In this document: piece after piece, positions 44,314-53,772 of the stretch
Layout of the letters: every line of letters starts with the position of its first letter
Position numbering within the stretch: position 1 is the stretch's first letter
Origin: Timonella corticicola
GTDB lineage: Bacteria > Actinomycetota > Actinomycetes > Actinomycetales > Cellulomonadaceae
Reading direction: 5' to 3'
DNA length: 64,000 nucleotides
Assembly (NCBI RefSeq): GCF_042683685.1
Contig: NZ_JBHUOP010000002.1
Coordinates: 124,001 to 188,000 of the forward strand
Made by a program: the position numbers and the translations under genes
The notes under the pieces: generated by a model
Seen by the model: the letters and a program-made list of their open reading frames with translations, nothing else
Told to the model about the DNA's origin: nothing
Databases searched by the model: none

Positions 44314-45336
44314 ATGACTGACAAGACGTATTACCACCGGCTTGATGCATTCAAGTTCATCGCAGTCCTCATGGTTGTGGCGATCCACGCAACCACGTAC
44401 ATCCATCTGTCCGATCACGCCAACTTCTGGAATTACGGCTGGTACCGGCATTTCTTTGAGATAGCCGTACCGTTTTTCCTGTTTGCATCCGGTTTTCTGC
44501 TCGGCAACAAGGGCACCGCAAAACTCCTGTCCTATGCCAAGAAGATCTTCGTGCTGTATCTGGCCGCGAGCGCCGTGTACCTGGTGTTCGCCTTGATCAA
44601 GATCCTCACGGACCGAATCTTCCTCGATACCGCTATCTCCGAGTCCCTGGTCGAGGTCTTCTCGCAGTGGACCCCAGCCTCGTTGTTTCGCGGTGACATG
44701 CTTCAAGGTCACCTTTGGTATCTGGCGGCCACCTGCTGGGCTGTCCTGCTGCTTGTGCTCATTCGCCGGTTCACCTCCGATCACCGCGTGGTTCTGGGCA
44801 TCGCTACGGGCCTCTATGCGCTGACGCTCTCTGGCCTGCTTCCACTTGAGGTGTTGGTCATCAATGGTGGCTTCCCCAAGGCGTTGTTCTACATCGCGTT
44901 AGGGATAGCCGTGTTCAACAGCAAACCACCACGTAACCTGTGGATTCTCGGGGCCGGGCTTGTGTCCCTCACCGTGTTTGCTGCCATGCGCTATTCGGGC
45001 ATGGGCCCGCTGATGGAGATACCACTTGCGTTGGCCACGCTGTGTATCGGGATATACGCGACCGATCCGGTTACGCGTGAGACGCGACTGTCTGGACTTG
45101 GGAAGTACGCACTCAGCATCTACGTGTTACACATACTCTTCCTGCGCATCATCGACTGCATCCTCCTATACGCTCCAATCGATGCGGAACGCATACGCTG
45201 GCACGCGGCTTATCCGATTGCGATCACCGCCATCGCCACACTCGGGTCAATCGCACTGCACAACCTATTCACACAGCGCCTACTGGCCCCTACCCAGCGC
45301 TTTGTGGATCGGCTCTTGCCCAGCACGACTCGCTAG
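44314..45336 (+). CDS. Acyltransferase-3 family membrane protein
   Basis: A 340-residue integral membrane protein with about ten helices, starting YHRLDAFKFIAVLMVVAIHATTY, the hallmark of the acyltransferase-3 (OafA/WecH) family; the catalytic His is in VVAIHA (about residue 27). Such enzymes O-acylate envelope sugars, teichoic acids or peptidoglycan from the cytoplasmic face. The C-terminal helices include GKYALSIYVLHILFLRIID. No ribosome site is obvious before the ATG. It follows the MoxR-DUF58 group by 21 bases and is convergent with the SpoIIM-like gene. The substrate is unknown. Confidence 0.85.
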   Translation: MTDKTYYHRLDAFKFIAVLMVVAIHATTYIHLSDHANFWNYGWYRHFFEIAVPFFLFASGFLLGNKGTAKLLSYAKKIFVLYLAASAVYLVFALIKILTDRIFLDTAISESLVEVFSQWTPASLFRGDMLQGHLWYLAATCWAVLLLVLIRRFTSDHRVVLGIATGLYALTLSGLLPLEVLVINGGFPKALFYIALGIAVFNSKPPRNLWILGAGLVSLTVFAAMRYSGMGPLMEIPLALATLCIGIYATDPVTRETRLSGLGKYALSIYVLHILFLRIIDCILLYAPIDAERIRWHAAYPIAITAIATLGSIALHNLFTQRLLAPTQRFVDRLLPSTTR

Positions 45337-45349
45337 CGAGACACCCGGA

Positions 45350-46336
45350 TCAGGCGTATACCTGCTGGTATCCGCGCAACTCCTCATCTTGATCGCCGAT
45401 GTAGCCATCACGGTAGGCACGTCCACCGAGGATGTACACGTACGCCCAGAAGAGCGCCAACACGAAAGCCCCAATCAGGATCTTGACCCACCACAGCAGA
45501 TTGGAACCTGTCACCCAGCCCTCGACGACCCCTGATAACAGCAGGGCAAGCACCATCCCGATTCCCACCATGACAAGGGAACGGCCTTCCTCCGCGAGCG
45601 CCACGGCGCGCGGTCGTCGCCCGGGTTTGACCAGCACCCAGAAGAGTTTCAGACCCACTCCGCCGGCCATGAACACCGCGGTGAGCTCGAGGAACCCGTG
45701 TGGCAGGATCAGCGTGTAGAACTGCTCGGCCTCACCGTAGTAGGTCATCATCCCGGCGATTTGGCCAACTGAAACGGCATTCATCAACAGGACATAGACC
45801 GGCCAGATACCCGTGATTCCAAACGCGATGAGTTGTAGCGCTATCCATCCGTTGTTGGTGAAAACGCGGGTGGCAAAGTCGAAACCAGGTGCGTAGTACT
45901 CGGCGAACTGATAGTTCACGTAGTCGAGACGCTGTTCCTCGGATCCCATGGAACGCAGGCCCTCAGGCGTGGTTGCGACCCACACCCCGAACGCAATCGC
46001 GATCAACACGCATACGAGCGTGACACCGTGAGTCCACCAGCGGCTCCGATACATGGCCGCAGGCAGATCAACCACGAAGAACTTCTTCAGGCTCAAGAAA
46101 GTAGAAGATCTCGCGCCAACGATCTTGCTCCGAGCCTGAGCCAAAAGCACTGACAACTCTTGGATGCGGGCGGGGTCCGGCGTGGTTGACCGCAGCATGG
46201 ACAGATGCGTTGCAGTTGAGTTGTAGAGGGAGATAAGCTCGTCGGCTTCTGCGCCCGTAAGCCGTCTTTGCTTCGTCAACTGGGCGAGACGGGTCCACTG
46301 GTGCTGATGTGCTTGCGAAAAGGCGTCGAAATCCAC
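45350..46336 (-). CDS. SpoIIM-like membrane protein
   Basis: A protein of about 328 residues resembling stage II sporulation protein M: a helical cytosolic N-terminus (DFDAFSQAHQHQWTRLAQLTKQRRL), then about five membrane helices with the signature GITGIWPVYVLLMNAVSVGQIAGMMTYYGEA and LPHGFLELTAVFMAGGVGL. In non-sporulating Actinobacteria it sits beside RDD, DUF58 and MoxR genes (Rv3694c). I chose the GTG at 46336, where homologues begin and GGGAG lies upstream; an ATG at 46369 is possible. It is divergent from the RDD gene across 100 bases. Confidence 0.85.
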   Translation of the reverse strand: MDFDAFSQAHQHQWTRLAQLTKQRRLTGAEADELISLYNSTATHLSMLRSTTPDPARIQELSVLLAQARSKIVGARSSTFLSLKKFFVVDLPAAMYRSRWWTHGVTLVCVLIAIAFGVWVATTPEGLRSMGSEEQRLDYVNYQFAEYYAPGFDFATRVFTNNGWIALQLIAFGITGIWPVYVLLMNAVSVGQIAGMMTYYGEAEQFYTLILPHGFLELTAVFMAGGVGLKLFWVLVKPGRRPRAVALAEEGRSLVMVGIGMVLALLLSGVVEGWVTGSNLLWWVKILIGAFVLALFWAYVYILGGRAYRDGYIGDQDEELRGYQQVYA

Positions 46337-46436
46337 TCCCCTACTCTCCCATATCAAGGTAGGCTTCAACAGTAGATTTCCATACCGTGGCCACGATAAG
46401 TAGCCGTTATGGAACTAACCAAGCGAGGGAGTGTGA

Positions 46437-47252
46437 ATGTCAGAGCAGTACGTCATCGGTGAGGGTGTCATCCTCGACGCCCGTCCGGCGTCCTTCATGA
46501 CACGAATCCTCGGATACCTGCTCGACGCCCTCGTCTACGGGATTGTCCTATTTGGAGGGATACTAGTCATGGAAAACGCTGGCTGGCTTCTCTACGGCTA
46601 CGAAACCCAGTCAGTTATCCTCCTGCTCGTTTTTGCTTTCGTGCTGCTCCCCACGATCATCGAGACGCTGTCGCGCGGACGCTCTCTGGGCAAGTTGGCA
46701 ACCGGCGTGCGGGTCGTTCGGGATGACGGTGGCCCCATCTCAGCGCGTCACGCATTTATCCGCGCCATCGTTGGCGTCGGTGAACTCTGGCTGACGCTCG
46801 GTACTGTCGCGCTGGTTGTGTCCTTCACGAATGATCGCGCAAAGCGATGTGGCGATCTCCTCGCCGGCACCTACGTAATCCGGATTCGCTCCAAAAAGGC
46901 CAGGTTGGACCAACTCATGGTGCCGCCACCGCTCGTGAACTGGATTTCCAACGCCGAAATCTCAAAGTTCCCGGACGGGCTTGGACTCTCCGCACGACAG
47001 TTCCTGGAACGCCGCTGGAACATGACACCGCAGTCTCGTGCCACGATGGCGCTCACCTTCTACAATCAACTCTCCGTTCACGTGGCGCCTCAGCCTCCGT
47101 TCAACGTGCCACCCGAGGAATACATCACCGCGGTCATCGCTGAACGTTCCAGGCGCGAATCAGTTCTTGAACAGCAACGCCTCTCGCGCGCCCAGTTAAT
47201 CCAACAGCGGATGAACACGCTGCCATTCGGCATCCGCGGCAGCGAGTACTGA
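46437..47252 (+). CDS. RDD-family membrane protein
   Basis: A 271-residue protein. The RDD domain occupies the first ~140 residues with three hydrophobic stretches (RPASFMTRILGYLLDALVYGIVLFGGILV, QSVILLLVFAFVLLPTIIETL, GVGELWLTLGTVALVVSF). Conserved features are RSLGKLATGVRVVRDDGGP and NDRAKRCGDLLAGTYVIR. A cytosolic C-terminal region of about 120 residues contains SARQFLERRWNMTPQSR. It corresponds to Rv3695. GGGAG lies about 6 bases before the ATG. The function is unknown; RDD proteins have been proposed as transporters. Confidence 0.85.
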   Translation: MSEQYVIGEGVILDARPASFMTRILGYLLDALVYGIVLFGGILVMENAGWLLYGYETQSVILLLVFAFVLLPTIIETLSRGRSLGKLATGVRVVRDDGGPISARHAFIRAIVGVGELWLTLGTVALVVSFTNDRAKRCGDLLAGTYVIRIRSKKARLDQLMVPPPLVNWISNAEISKFPDGLGLSARQFLERRWNMTPQSRATMALTFYNQLSVHVAPQPPFNVPPEEYITAVIAERSRRESVLEQQRLSRAQLIQQRMNTLPFGIRGSEY

Positions 47253-47327
47253 GACTTTAGAGTTTTCAGCGCTCAACGAAATCCAAACTTTTCTCCACGA
47301 TTTCACCCACAGCGTGATAGACCTTGG

Positions 47328-47340
47328 CATACTGGATTAA
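47328..47340 (+). promoter_or_regulatory. Possible -10 box of a leaderless transcript
   Basis: CATACT (47328-47333) ends 6 bases before the A of the start codon, and no ribosome site is present. A transcript starting at the ATG itself would fit. No clear -35 box was found. Confidence 0.4.
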
Positions 47341-50138
47341 TGCGTTACCCCAAAATCCTCTCCGTATTCTTCACGTTCGTGCTCGCGTTGACGGGAATAA
47401 CCGTCGCGCAAGCGGCCCCTGCGGAGGCGGCATCGGTAACGCAAGTGCCAGGCGCGGGCGCATCTGTGCCCGCCAAGGCCGCGACCGCTTTGGCAACGAC
47501 GCAGGCTAACGCGGGTGTCGTCGCCAATCAGAAAAACACAGGGTTTGTCATCGCGGCAGGCAAGCAGAGCATCACGAGCGGTGAACGGGTCACCTTCTCG
47601 GTTCGCAACTTCACAAACGCGGGTAAAGCCCGCACCGGAAAAGTGCAGTTGCAGTACTACCGGTCCGGAAAATGGCAGACAGCGAAGACGCTGACGCTCA
47701 AGGATGGCCGCACCTCTCACACCCGCGCGGTGAAAAACAGCCTCCAGTGGCGTTACCGCTACCCTGCAACCGGAGCAGTCACCAAAACAGTCACGGTAAC
47801 AGTCAAAGGCTCCGTGCTCCGTAGCACCACATCCGCTACCAAAAAGACGAACATCTCACTCACCGCGTCACGGACATCCCGTCTTGCAACGCAGAGTTCC
47901 AAGCTGACAGCAAAGTACTACCGGGCCGGGAAACTGCAGAAGAAGGGCAACCTGTACCTCCAGTACAAGAGTGGCAGCCGCTGGATCACGGTCAGCACCA
48001 TGAAGATCAACAGCAAGGGTGTAGCCACCACAACGGTCAAACCAGCCGTAAACCGCACCTATCGCGTCGTGAACTCGAACCGCAAGGTGGTCAGCCCTGC
48101 ACGGAAAGTAACCCTTAAGTCCGGGTTCACGATCACCCCCAACAAAACATCCACGACCAAGGGCAAGGGCGTCCGTTTCACCGCAGAGTATTACGCCAAC
48201 GGCAAGCCACGCACAGGTAAGGTGCAGTTGCAGTTCCACAAGAACGGAAAGTGGAACACCCGCAAGACCCTCACTCTGAAGAACGGCAAGGTCGCCTACA
48301 CCACCAAGCCCAGCACGACATTGAAGTGGCGCTTCTACCACCCTGGACTCAAAAAGGGAACCAAGAGCGTCAAGGTCTCGGTCAAGCCGCAGTTGACGCT
48401 TGCTACCAGCAAGACAAAACTTACCTCCGGCGCCTCTGCGAAACTCACGGTCAAGATGACTCGCAACGGCACAAACGTCAAGAGCGAGGCCGTTTCACTC
48501 CAGACCCAAGAAAACGGTAAGTGGACGACGTTGCAGTCCGTCACCGTGAAAAAGGGAACCGCCTCAGTGACAGTGAAGCCCACCGCGACCACCAAGTATC
48601 GCGTGCTTGCCAAGGGCAACGTGAAGAGTGCCGTGCGCACGGTTCAGGTGACCAACGGTGGGAACAATACGCCTGCAAACGGTAAGGCCTTCTGGGTGAA
48701 CACCAGTGTGGGGCTCAACCTGCGCACAGGAGCAGGAACCAACTTCGCCACAATCGGCTCGCAACTGCAATACGGCGAGAAAGTCACCACCATTTCCAGC
48801 GAGGCCATAAAAAACGGTTCTCTCACCTGGGTGAACATCAGGACCTCTGACGGTCGTGTCGGGTGGGTCGCAGACATGTACCTGTCAGCAACCGACCCAA
48901 CAACCGGTAAGAACAAGAGTTTCACCATCACAGGCTCGGGCTACGGTCACGGTATTGGCATGTCCCAGTACGGCGCCTATGAGATGGCTCGTCAAGGCAA
49001 CAATGTCACAAAGATTCTCACCTACTACTACACAGGCACAACGGTGAGCAGCCAGACCATTCCCGCCGGCCTGCGGGACGTCAAGATCCAGGTACTCGGA
49101 CCAGAAACGTTTGGGTTTAACTCCTCCTACGGCGACAAGTTCACAACGCGCACTCTGACCTTCGCAGACACCAGCGGCGGCTTGAACGCCACCTGGCGTC
49201 TGCGGGGTTCGGACAACTCGTTTGTGTCTGCCAACGGAAGCCAGCACCTGCCCGCATCGTACAAACTACGGATCACGGTTTCCGGCACCGATGTGAAATC
49301 CGAGGTGCTCGCAGCAAACAACCAGGTTCTTGCCACGCTCACCGACTCGATGGTTCGCGTATATCCAAGTGCCACCGGTGTCGTCACCGTCCCCGGGGCC
49401 AACGGAAGGTACAACAACGGCAGCCTTGAGATCAGCGTCATCAGCAAGGTACTCAACGTCTCGAACAAGTTGAAACTCAACACCGAGTATCTATATGGAA
49501 TCGCTGAGATGCCATCGAGTTGGGGCAGCAACGGTGGCGGTGCAGCACTCGAAGCGCAGGCCATCGCAGCACGCACCTACGCACTCAACACCGCACGCAC
49601 CAGTGCTGCGGCCATCGCCAAGTGCAACTGCAACCTCGTGGATGACATTCGCCACCAGAACTTCACGGGCTGGCGCAAGCAGGGCGAAGGCACCAACCAG
49701 CAGTGGGGCAATATCTGGAAGGACGCAGTCGATCGCACTGTAAACAGCGCAACAAGCGGCCAGGTGGTCAAGCACAACGGCGCCTACATCTCTACCTACT
49801 ACTTCTCATCCTCGGGTGGAAAGACCGCAAACTCCCAGGATGTGTGGGCTGCGACTTTGCCGTACCTCAAGGCAAAAGACGACAAATACTCACTCAACGC
49901 CCCCGGGAACAGCAAGAAGAGTTGGACCAAGACGATCACACAGGCAACGGCACGTAAGGCGTTCCCTTCGCTCCCAGATGTCGACAAGCTTGAGGTCACG
50001 GCCAAATACTCAAGCGGACAGGTCAAGACCATGCGGGCCACGTCCTCCGACGGCAAGACGCAGACCCTGACCAAGAAGGCCGATCAGTGGCGTTCGACGT
50101 TCGGCACTGATGCGGCGTGGTTCACGTCGATTAAGTGA
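47340..50138 (+). CDS. Secreted SpoIID/LytB-domain protein with beta-repeats and an SH3 domain
   Basis: A 932-residue secreted protein. Residues 1-29 are a signal peptide (cleavage near AQAAPAEA). Four or five related modules of ~90-100 residues follow (about 50-440), each with a GKVQLQ-[YF]-x-GKW-x-T-x-KTLTLK-like core, basic and Lys-rich. Then come an SH3b domain (about 450-520, VGLNLRTGAGTNFATIGSQLQYGEKV) and a SpoIID/LytB domain (about 530-930) starting GSGYGHGIGMSQYGAYEMA and including ALEAQAIAARTYAL. SpoIID is a lytic transglycosylase in Bacillus; this protein may act on, or bind, peptidoglycan. It stands just before the surface polymer locus. Confidence 0.85.
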   Translation: MRYPKILSVFFTFVLALTGITVAQAAPAEAASVTQVPGAGASVPAKAATALATTQANAGVVANQKNTGFVIAAGKQSITSGERVTFSVRNFTNAGKARTGKVQLQYYRSGKWQTAKTLTLKDGRTSHTRAVKNSLQWRYRYPATGAVTKTVTVTVKGSVLRSTTSATKKTNISLTASRTSRLATQSSKLTAKYYRAGKLQKKGNLYLQYKSGSRWITVSTMKINSKGVATTTVKPAVNRTYRVVNSNRKVVSPARKVTLKSGFTITPNKTSTTKGKGVRFTAEYYANGKPRTGKVQLQFHKNGKWNTRKTLTLKNGKVAYTTKPSTTLKWRFYHPGLKKGTKSVKVSVKPQLTLATSKTKLTSGASAKLTVKMTRNGTNVKSEAVSLQTQENGKWTTLQSVTVKKGTASVTVKPTATTKYRVLAKGNVKSAVRTVQVTNGGNNTPANGKAFWVNTSVGLNLRTGAGTNFATIGSQLQYGEKVTTISSEAIKNGSLTWVNIRTSDGRVGWVADMYLSATDPTTGKNKSFTITGSGYGHGIGMSQYGAYEMARQGNNVTKILTYYYTGTTVSSQTIPAGLRDVKIQVLGPETFGFNSSYGDKFTTRTLTFADTSGGLNATWRLRGSDNSFVSANGSQHLPASYKLRITVSGTDVKSEVLAANNQVLATLTDSMVRVYPSATGVVTVPGANGRYNNGSLEISVISKVLNVSNKLKLNTEYLYGIAEMPSSWGSNGGGAALEAQAIAARTYALNTARTSAAAIAKCNCNLVDDIRHQNFTGWRKQGEGTNQQWGNIWKDAVDRTVNSATSGQVVKHNGAYISTYYFSSSGGKTANSQDVWAATLPYLKAKDDKYSLNAPGNSKKSWTKTITQATARKAFPSLPDVDKLEVTAKYSSGQVKTMRATSSDGKTQTLTKKADQWRSTFGTDAAWFTSIK

Positions 50139-50221
50139 CTGCTCGCACAGGTCGTGCTGACGTAGTGTGTGGATAGTGTAGGGCTTCCGCGGCTGGGGAC
50201 TCCACCTCAAGGAGTTGTCCA

Positions 50222-52183
50222 GTGCGGGGCCCTATACTGATACGGTCTTACCCTCTTTCCCGGATTCGGGACCATCTTCTGGCTGGGAGCCACTGCATGC
50301 TTCGTCGCGCACGGTCGTTTTTGTCGCGCTTTAATCCTCTTGAGTTCCTCTTCAGCGCAATCCTGTTCGGCTCATTGGCTCTCGCTACGGCAGCGCTGCT
50401 TATCCCCTCCCCGGTTCTGGCGTTCACTGCCGCGGTGGCGTGGTTTGTCTCGGAGTACATGCTCCGCAAGGTTGGCTCATTCTCGGTCAGTCTCTTCCGC
50501 AAGGCTGCCTTCGGTTTCGGGGCGCGTCTGCTCGCGGTGTTGCTCCTTGTTTTGGGCACGGTTGATTCTCGTGTGACCGGCGGCGAGTGGACGTTCTATG
50601 TGGTGATAGCCCTGGCGATCTTCGCTCTTCACTCGTTCACCACGCTGGCGTTGACGTCGGTGAACGCAGTGATCCGGGACCGAGTGTTGACTCAGAATAT
50701 TGGCTTGGCTCCGCGTGAGGCTCTTCCGTCGTACACGGTCTTGGTCCGTAAGAGCGAGGTACTGCGGTCAGGACCGGTTGTCGTGGTGTTCTCCTTGAGT
50801 GCGCTGTTGCTCCCTGGAGACTGGGGCATGTCCGTTGCCTCGATGGCCTTTATGTACCAGTTGTTGCTCCTGTTCCTAGCAGTGTGGTCAACCAACGCTG
50901 CGGTCATGGGTAAACGCGCTCCGTTGGATGTTGATGCTTTGAACCGTGCGGTCGAACAGTACGCACCAACAGTTGTGTTCTATTTCTCCGGCGATGCGGC
51001 CTCGACCTACCAGGTCAACGTGTGGTTGACGAGTTTGGAGCGACTGCAGGAATCCGGTGTGAGAACCTTGATCGTGCTGCGCGAGCGTGTGGTCTTCGAT
51101 CGAATGTCCACGACATCGCTACCGGTGATTTGCGTGCCGAGCGCTGAGGACCTGCTGGCCTTGCAGTTCTCAACAGTGCGGGTATCGCTGTATGCGGCGA
51201 ATGTCGGCAAGAATATTCACTTCCTGCGTCTGCCACATATCAAGTCGGTGTTCGTGGGCCATGGCGACAGCGACAAGAACGCCTCATTCAACCCATACTC
51301 CAAGGTGTATTCGCAGATCTGGGTAGCTGGGCACGCGGGTGCTGAACGGTATGAGCGCGCCGACATCGGCATCGACCCTGGGTCGATCCGGGAGGTTGGT
51401 CGCCCACAGGTCCAGGACCTGTTGGAACACGCTGCTCGCCCATCACGCGAGGTCACCACGATTCTTTATGCTCCAACGTGGGAGGGCTGGAACGAACTTC
51501 AGAACTACTGTTCGGTCGAGACCATCGGCTTGGACTTGGTACGCGCTGTGCTGAGTTCCGAGAGGCCTATGCGTTTGATCTACCGACCACACCCGTATAT
51601 TGGACGGCGCTCTGACACGGCCAAGGCCGCCCACAAGGAGATTCTCCGGCTTATCGACGAGTCGAACAGGTTGGGCGCGCAGGGCACCTCGATCCCGGAT
51701 TGGGTTCGCGGTGAACCAGCGCACAGCGCTCTTGAGGACTTGCGCACGATCATGCAGGCTGACGTTGACTATCTTGAGGCGCTCCCTACTCAAGCGCACG
51801 TCGTCTCTCAGGGCAACAACAGTCTGTCACTGTGGGGAGCCATGAAAGCATGCGACGCGATGGTCTCAGACATCTCAAGCGTCATCACCGATTTCTTGGC
51901 AACGGACAAACTGCTTGGCGTAGCCAACCCACGAGCACAGGACGTGGCGGACTTCCGCAGGGAGTTCCCATCCTCGCAGGGCGGTATCGTGCTGGGGAGC
52001 AACCCCGCAGACATCGCGGACTTCCTGAACGTGGCGACGGGTGAGTTGGAGGACCCAACGCGGCAGGATCGTCGCCAATCCCAACTGCACCTACTGGGAT
52101 CGCTTGAATACTCCAGCTTCACCGATGCAGTGCAGCGACTCACCGACACCGCAAACCTGAGGGCTTCACGTCAAGGTCACTAG
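50222..52183 (+). CDS. Membrane-anchored CDP-glycerol/ribitol glycerophosphotransferase-like protein 1
   Basis: A 653-residue protein with an N-terminal membrane domain of about six helices (residues ~38-230) and a C-terminal TagB/TagF-like transferase domain. Key features are VGHGDSDKNASFNPYS (about 345-360, the HG motif), REVGRPQVQDLL, TILYAPTWEGW, LIYRPHPYIGRRS and VSDISSVITDFL. Such enzymes add glycerol- or ribitol-phosphate from a CDP-activated donor. GTG at 50222 has AAGGAG 8 bases upstream; ATG at 50297 also has GGGAG and would shorten it by 25 residues. It is followed 105 bases later by the CDP-ribitol-type gene. Confidence 0.82.
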   Translation: MRGPILIRSYPLSRIRDHLLAGSHCMLRRARSFLSRFNPLEFLFSAILFGSLALATAALLIPSPVLAFTAAVAWFVSEYMLRKVGSFSVSLFRKAAFGFGARLLAVLLLVLGTVDSRVTGGEWTFYVVIALAIFALHSFTTLALTSVNAVIRDRVLTQNIGLAPREALPSYTVLVRKSEVLRSGPVVVVFSLSALLLPGDWGMSVASMAFMYQLLLLFLAVWSTNAAVMGKRAPLDVDALNRAVEQYAPTVVFYFSGDAASTYQVNVWLTSLERLQESGVRTLIVLRERVVFDRMSTTSLPVICVPSAEDLLALQFSTVRVSLYAANVGKNIHFLRLPHIKSVFVGHGDSDKNASFNPYSKVYSQIWVAGHAGAERYERADIGIDPGSIREVGRPQVQDLLEHAARPSREVTTILYAPTWEGWNELQNYCSVETIGLDLVRAVLSSERPMRLIYRPHPYIGRRSDTAKAAHKEILRLIDESNRLGAQGTSIPDWVRGEPAHSALEDLRTIMQADVDYLEALPTQAHVVSQGNNSLSLWGAMKACDAMVSDISSVITDFLATDKLLGVANPRAQDVADFRREFPSSQGGIVLGSNPADIADFLNVATGELEDPTRQDRRQSQLHLLGSLEYSSFTDAVQRLTDTANLRASRQGH

Positions 52184-52288
52184 CGCGTGACCCGCCAGCC
52201 CTGAAAAGGCAAGGTATTGTTAACTTGGTCCGTGTGCGTACAAGGGTTCAGCGCATGGAAGCCAATTTCATCGAAAGGTAGCAAGACT

Positions 52289-53734
52289 GTGCGAACTGTA
52301 GGAGTCATCCTTGGCGGAGGCGTCGGTGCACGTCTGGGCCTCGACGTTCCAAAGCAGATGGTCAAGATCGCCGGCAAGACGATCCTCGAACACACTGTCG
52401 TGGCGTTTAACTCCAGCCCTGAGATTGACGAACTGATCGTGATGATCACACCAGGCTGGTCCGAGCACGTGGCAACCCTGCTCGGCAACAAGTACGAGAA
52501 GTTGACCCTCATCCTTGAGGGAGGCGCAACCCGCAACGAAACAACGAGCCGCGTTCTGGATGCGCTCGGAGACGACGAGTGCAAGGTGGTCCTGCACGAC
52601 GCTGTGCGACCGCTACTCGATGAGCGCATCATCAAGGACTGCGTTGACGCCCTGGACGAGTTTGGGGCGGTTGACGTGGTCATTCCATCGGCCGACACGA
52701 TCGTTGAGGTCGACGAGAACGAGGTCATCACCCAGATCCCCAACCGTGAGCGTCTACGCCGCGGTCAGACCCCACAGGCATTCAAGGCATCCGTGCTCAA
52801 GCGTGCCTACGAGCTCGCGTGGCAGGATCCCGCGTTCAAGGCAACCGATGACTGCGGCGTCGTGCTGAAGTACCTCCCCGAGGTGTCCATCAAGACCGTC
52901 GCAGGCGCCGAACACAACATGAAGGTCACGCACCCTGTGGACCTGTTCATCGCCGACAAGTTGTTCCAGTTGGCCTCTGTGGGAACTCAGGGCCATCCTT
53001 CCGCTGAGGAACGTGCGTCCGCGCTCAAAGACAAGACGATCGTGGTGCTTGGCGGCTCCTACGGTATCGGTGCCGAGATCTGCCAGCTCGCTTCCGCGGC
53101 CGGCGCAAATGTTGTCGCACATGGTCGCTCCACTACCGGTCTGCATGTCCAGGACCCAGTTGCCATTGACAAGGCGTTCCGCGAGACATTCGAAAAGTAC
53201 GGATCAATCGATGCGGTTGTGCTTACCGCTGGCGTACTGCGAATGGGCCGCCTGGCCGACACCTCTGAGGAACACATCCTCGAGGCGTTCGGCGTGAACT
53301 ATCTGGCGCCTGTACATGTGGCAAAGGCCGCCTACAAGTACCTAGTTGAGTCCAAGGGCCACCTTCTGTACTTCACCTCATCCTCCTACACGCGTGGACG
53401 TGAAAACTACTCCCTGTATTCCTCAACCAAGGCAGCAGTGGTTAATCTGACCCAGGCGCTCTCAGAGGAATGGGCACCACAGGAGATCAAGGTCAACGTC
53501 ATCAACCCTGAGCGTACGGCTACGCCAATGCGCACCCAGGCGTTCGGTGAGGAACCCGCGGGCACCCTGTTGTCCGCCACCTCGGTTGCCGAGACCTCGC
53601 TCGACGTTCTCACCTCAGACATCACTGGCCTTGTCATTGATGTCCGCAAGGAACAGAAGAACGCACGTTCAGCAGGCGACGCCATCAACGTGGCACTCGC
53701 GAACTCAGACGTGGATGTCAGCACCGCGAACTGA
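52289..53734 (+). CDS. Bifunctional CDP-ribitol-type cytidylyltransferase/SDR reductase (Bcs1/Acs1-like)
   Basis: A 481-residue two-domain enzyme. The N-terminal ~235 residues are an IspD/TarI-like nucleotidyltransferase (VILGGGVGARLGLDVPKQMVKI, EGGATRNETTSRVLDAL, VVLHDAVRPLLDE, TPQAFKASVLKRAYE). The C-terminal half is a short-chain dehydrogenase with IVVLGGSYGIGAEICQLA (nucleotide binding) and the catalytic YSSTKAA (Tyr and Lys near 376 and 380). The same fusion order occurs in Haemophilus Bcs1/Acs1, which reduces ribulose 5-phosphate and makes CDP-ribitol. The position between two phosphotransferase genes supports that role. GTG at 52289 follows AAAGGTAG; the frame is open upstream but not conserved. 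Confidence 0.87.
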   Translation: MRTVGVILGGGVGARLGLDVPKQMVKIAGKTILEHTVVAFNSSPEIDELIVMITPGWSEHVATLLGNKYEKLTLILEGGATRNETTSRVLDALGDDECKVVLHDAVRPLLDERIIKDCVDALDEFGAVDVVIPSADTIVEVDENEVITQIPNRERLRRGQTPQAFKASVLKRAYELAWQDPAFKATDDCGVVLKYLPEVSIKTVAGAEHNMKVTHPVDLFIADKLFQLASVGTQGHPSAEERASALKDKTIVVLGGSYGIGAEICQLASAAGANVVAHGRSTTGLHVQDPVAIDKAFRETFEKYGSIDAVVLTAGVLRMGRLADTSEEHILEAFGVNYLAPVHVAKAAYKYLVESKGHLLYFTSSSYTRGRENYSLYSSTKAAVVNLTQALSEEWAPQEIKVNVINPERTATPMRTQAFGEEPAGTLLSATSVAETSLDVLTSDITGLVIDVRKEQKNARSAGDAINVALANSDVDVSTAN

Positions 53735-53772
53735 GCTGGTTACGCGTTTACGTTTGAGAACAGGAACTGCCG

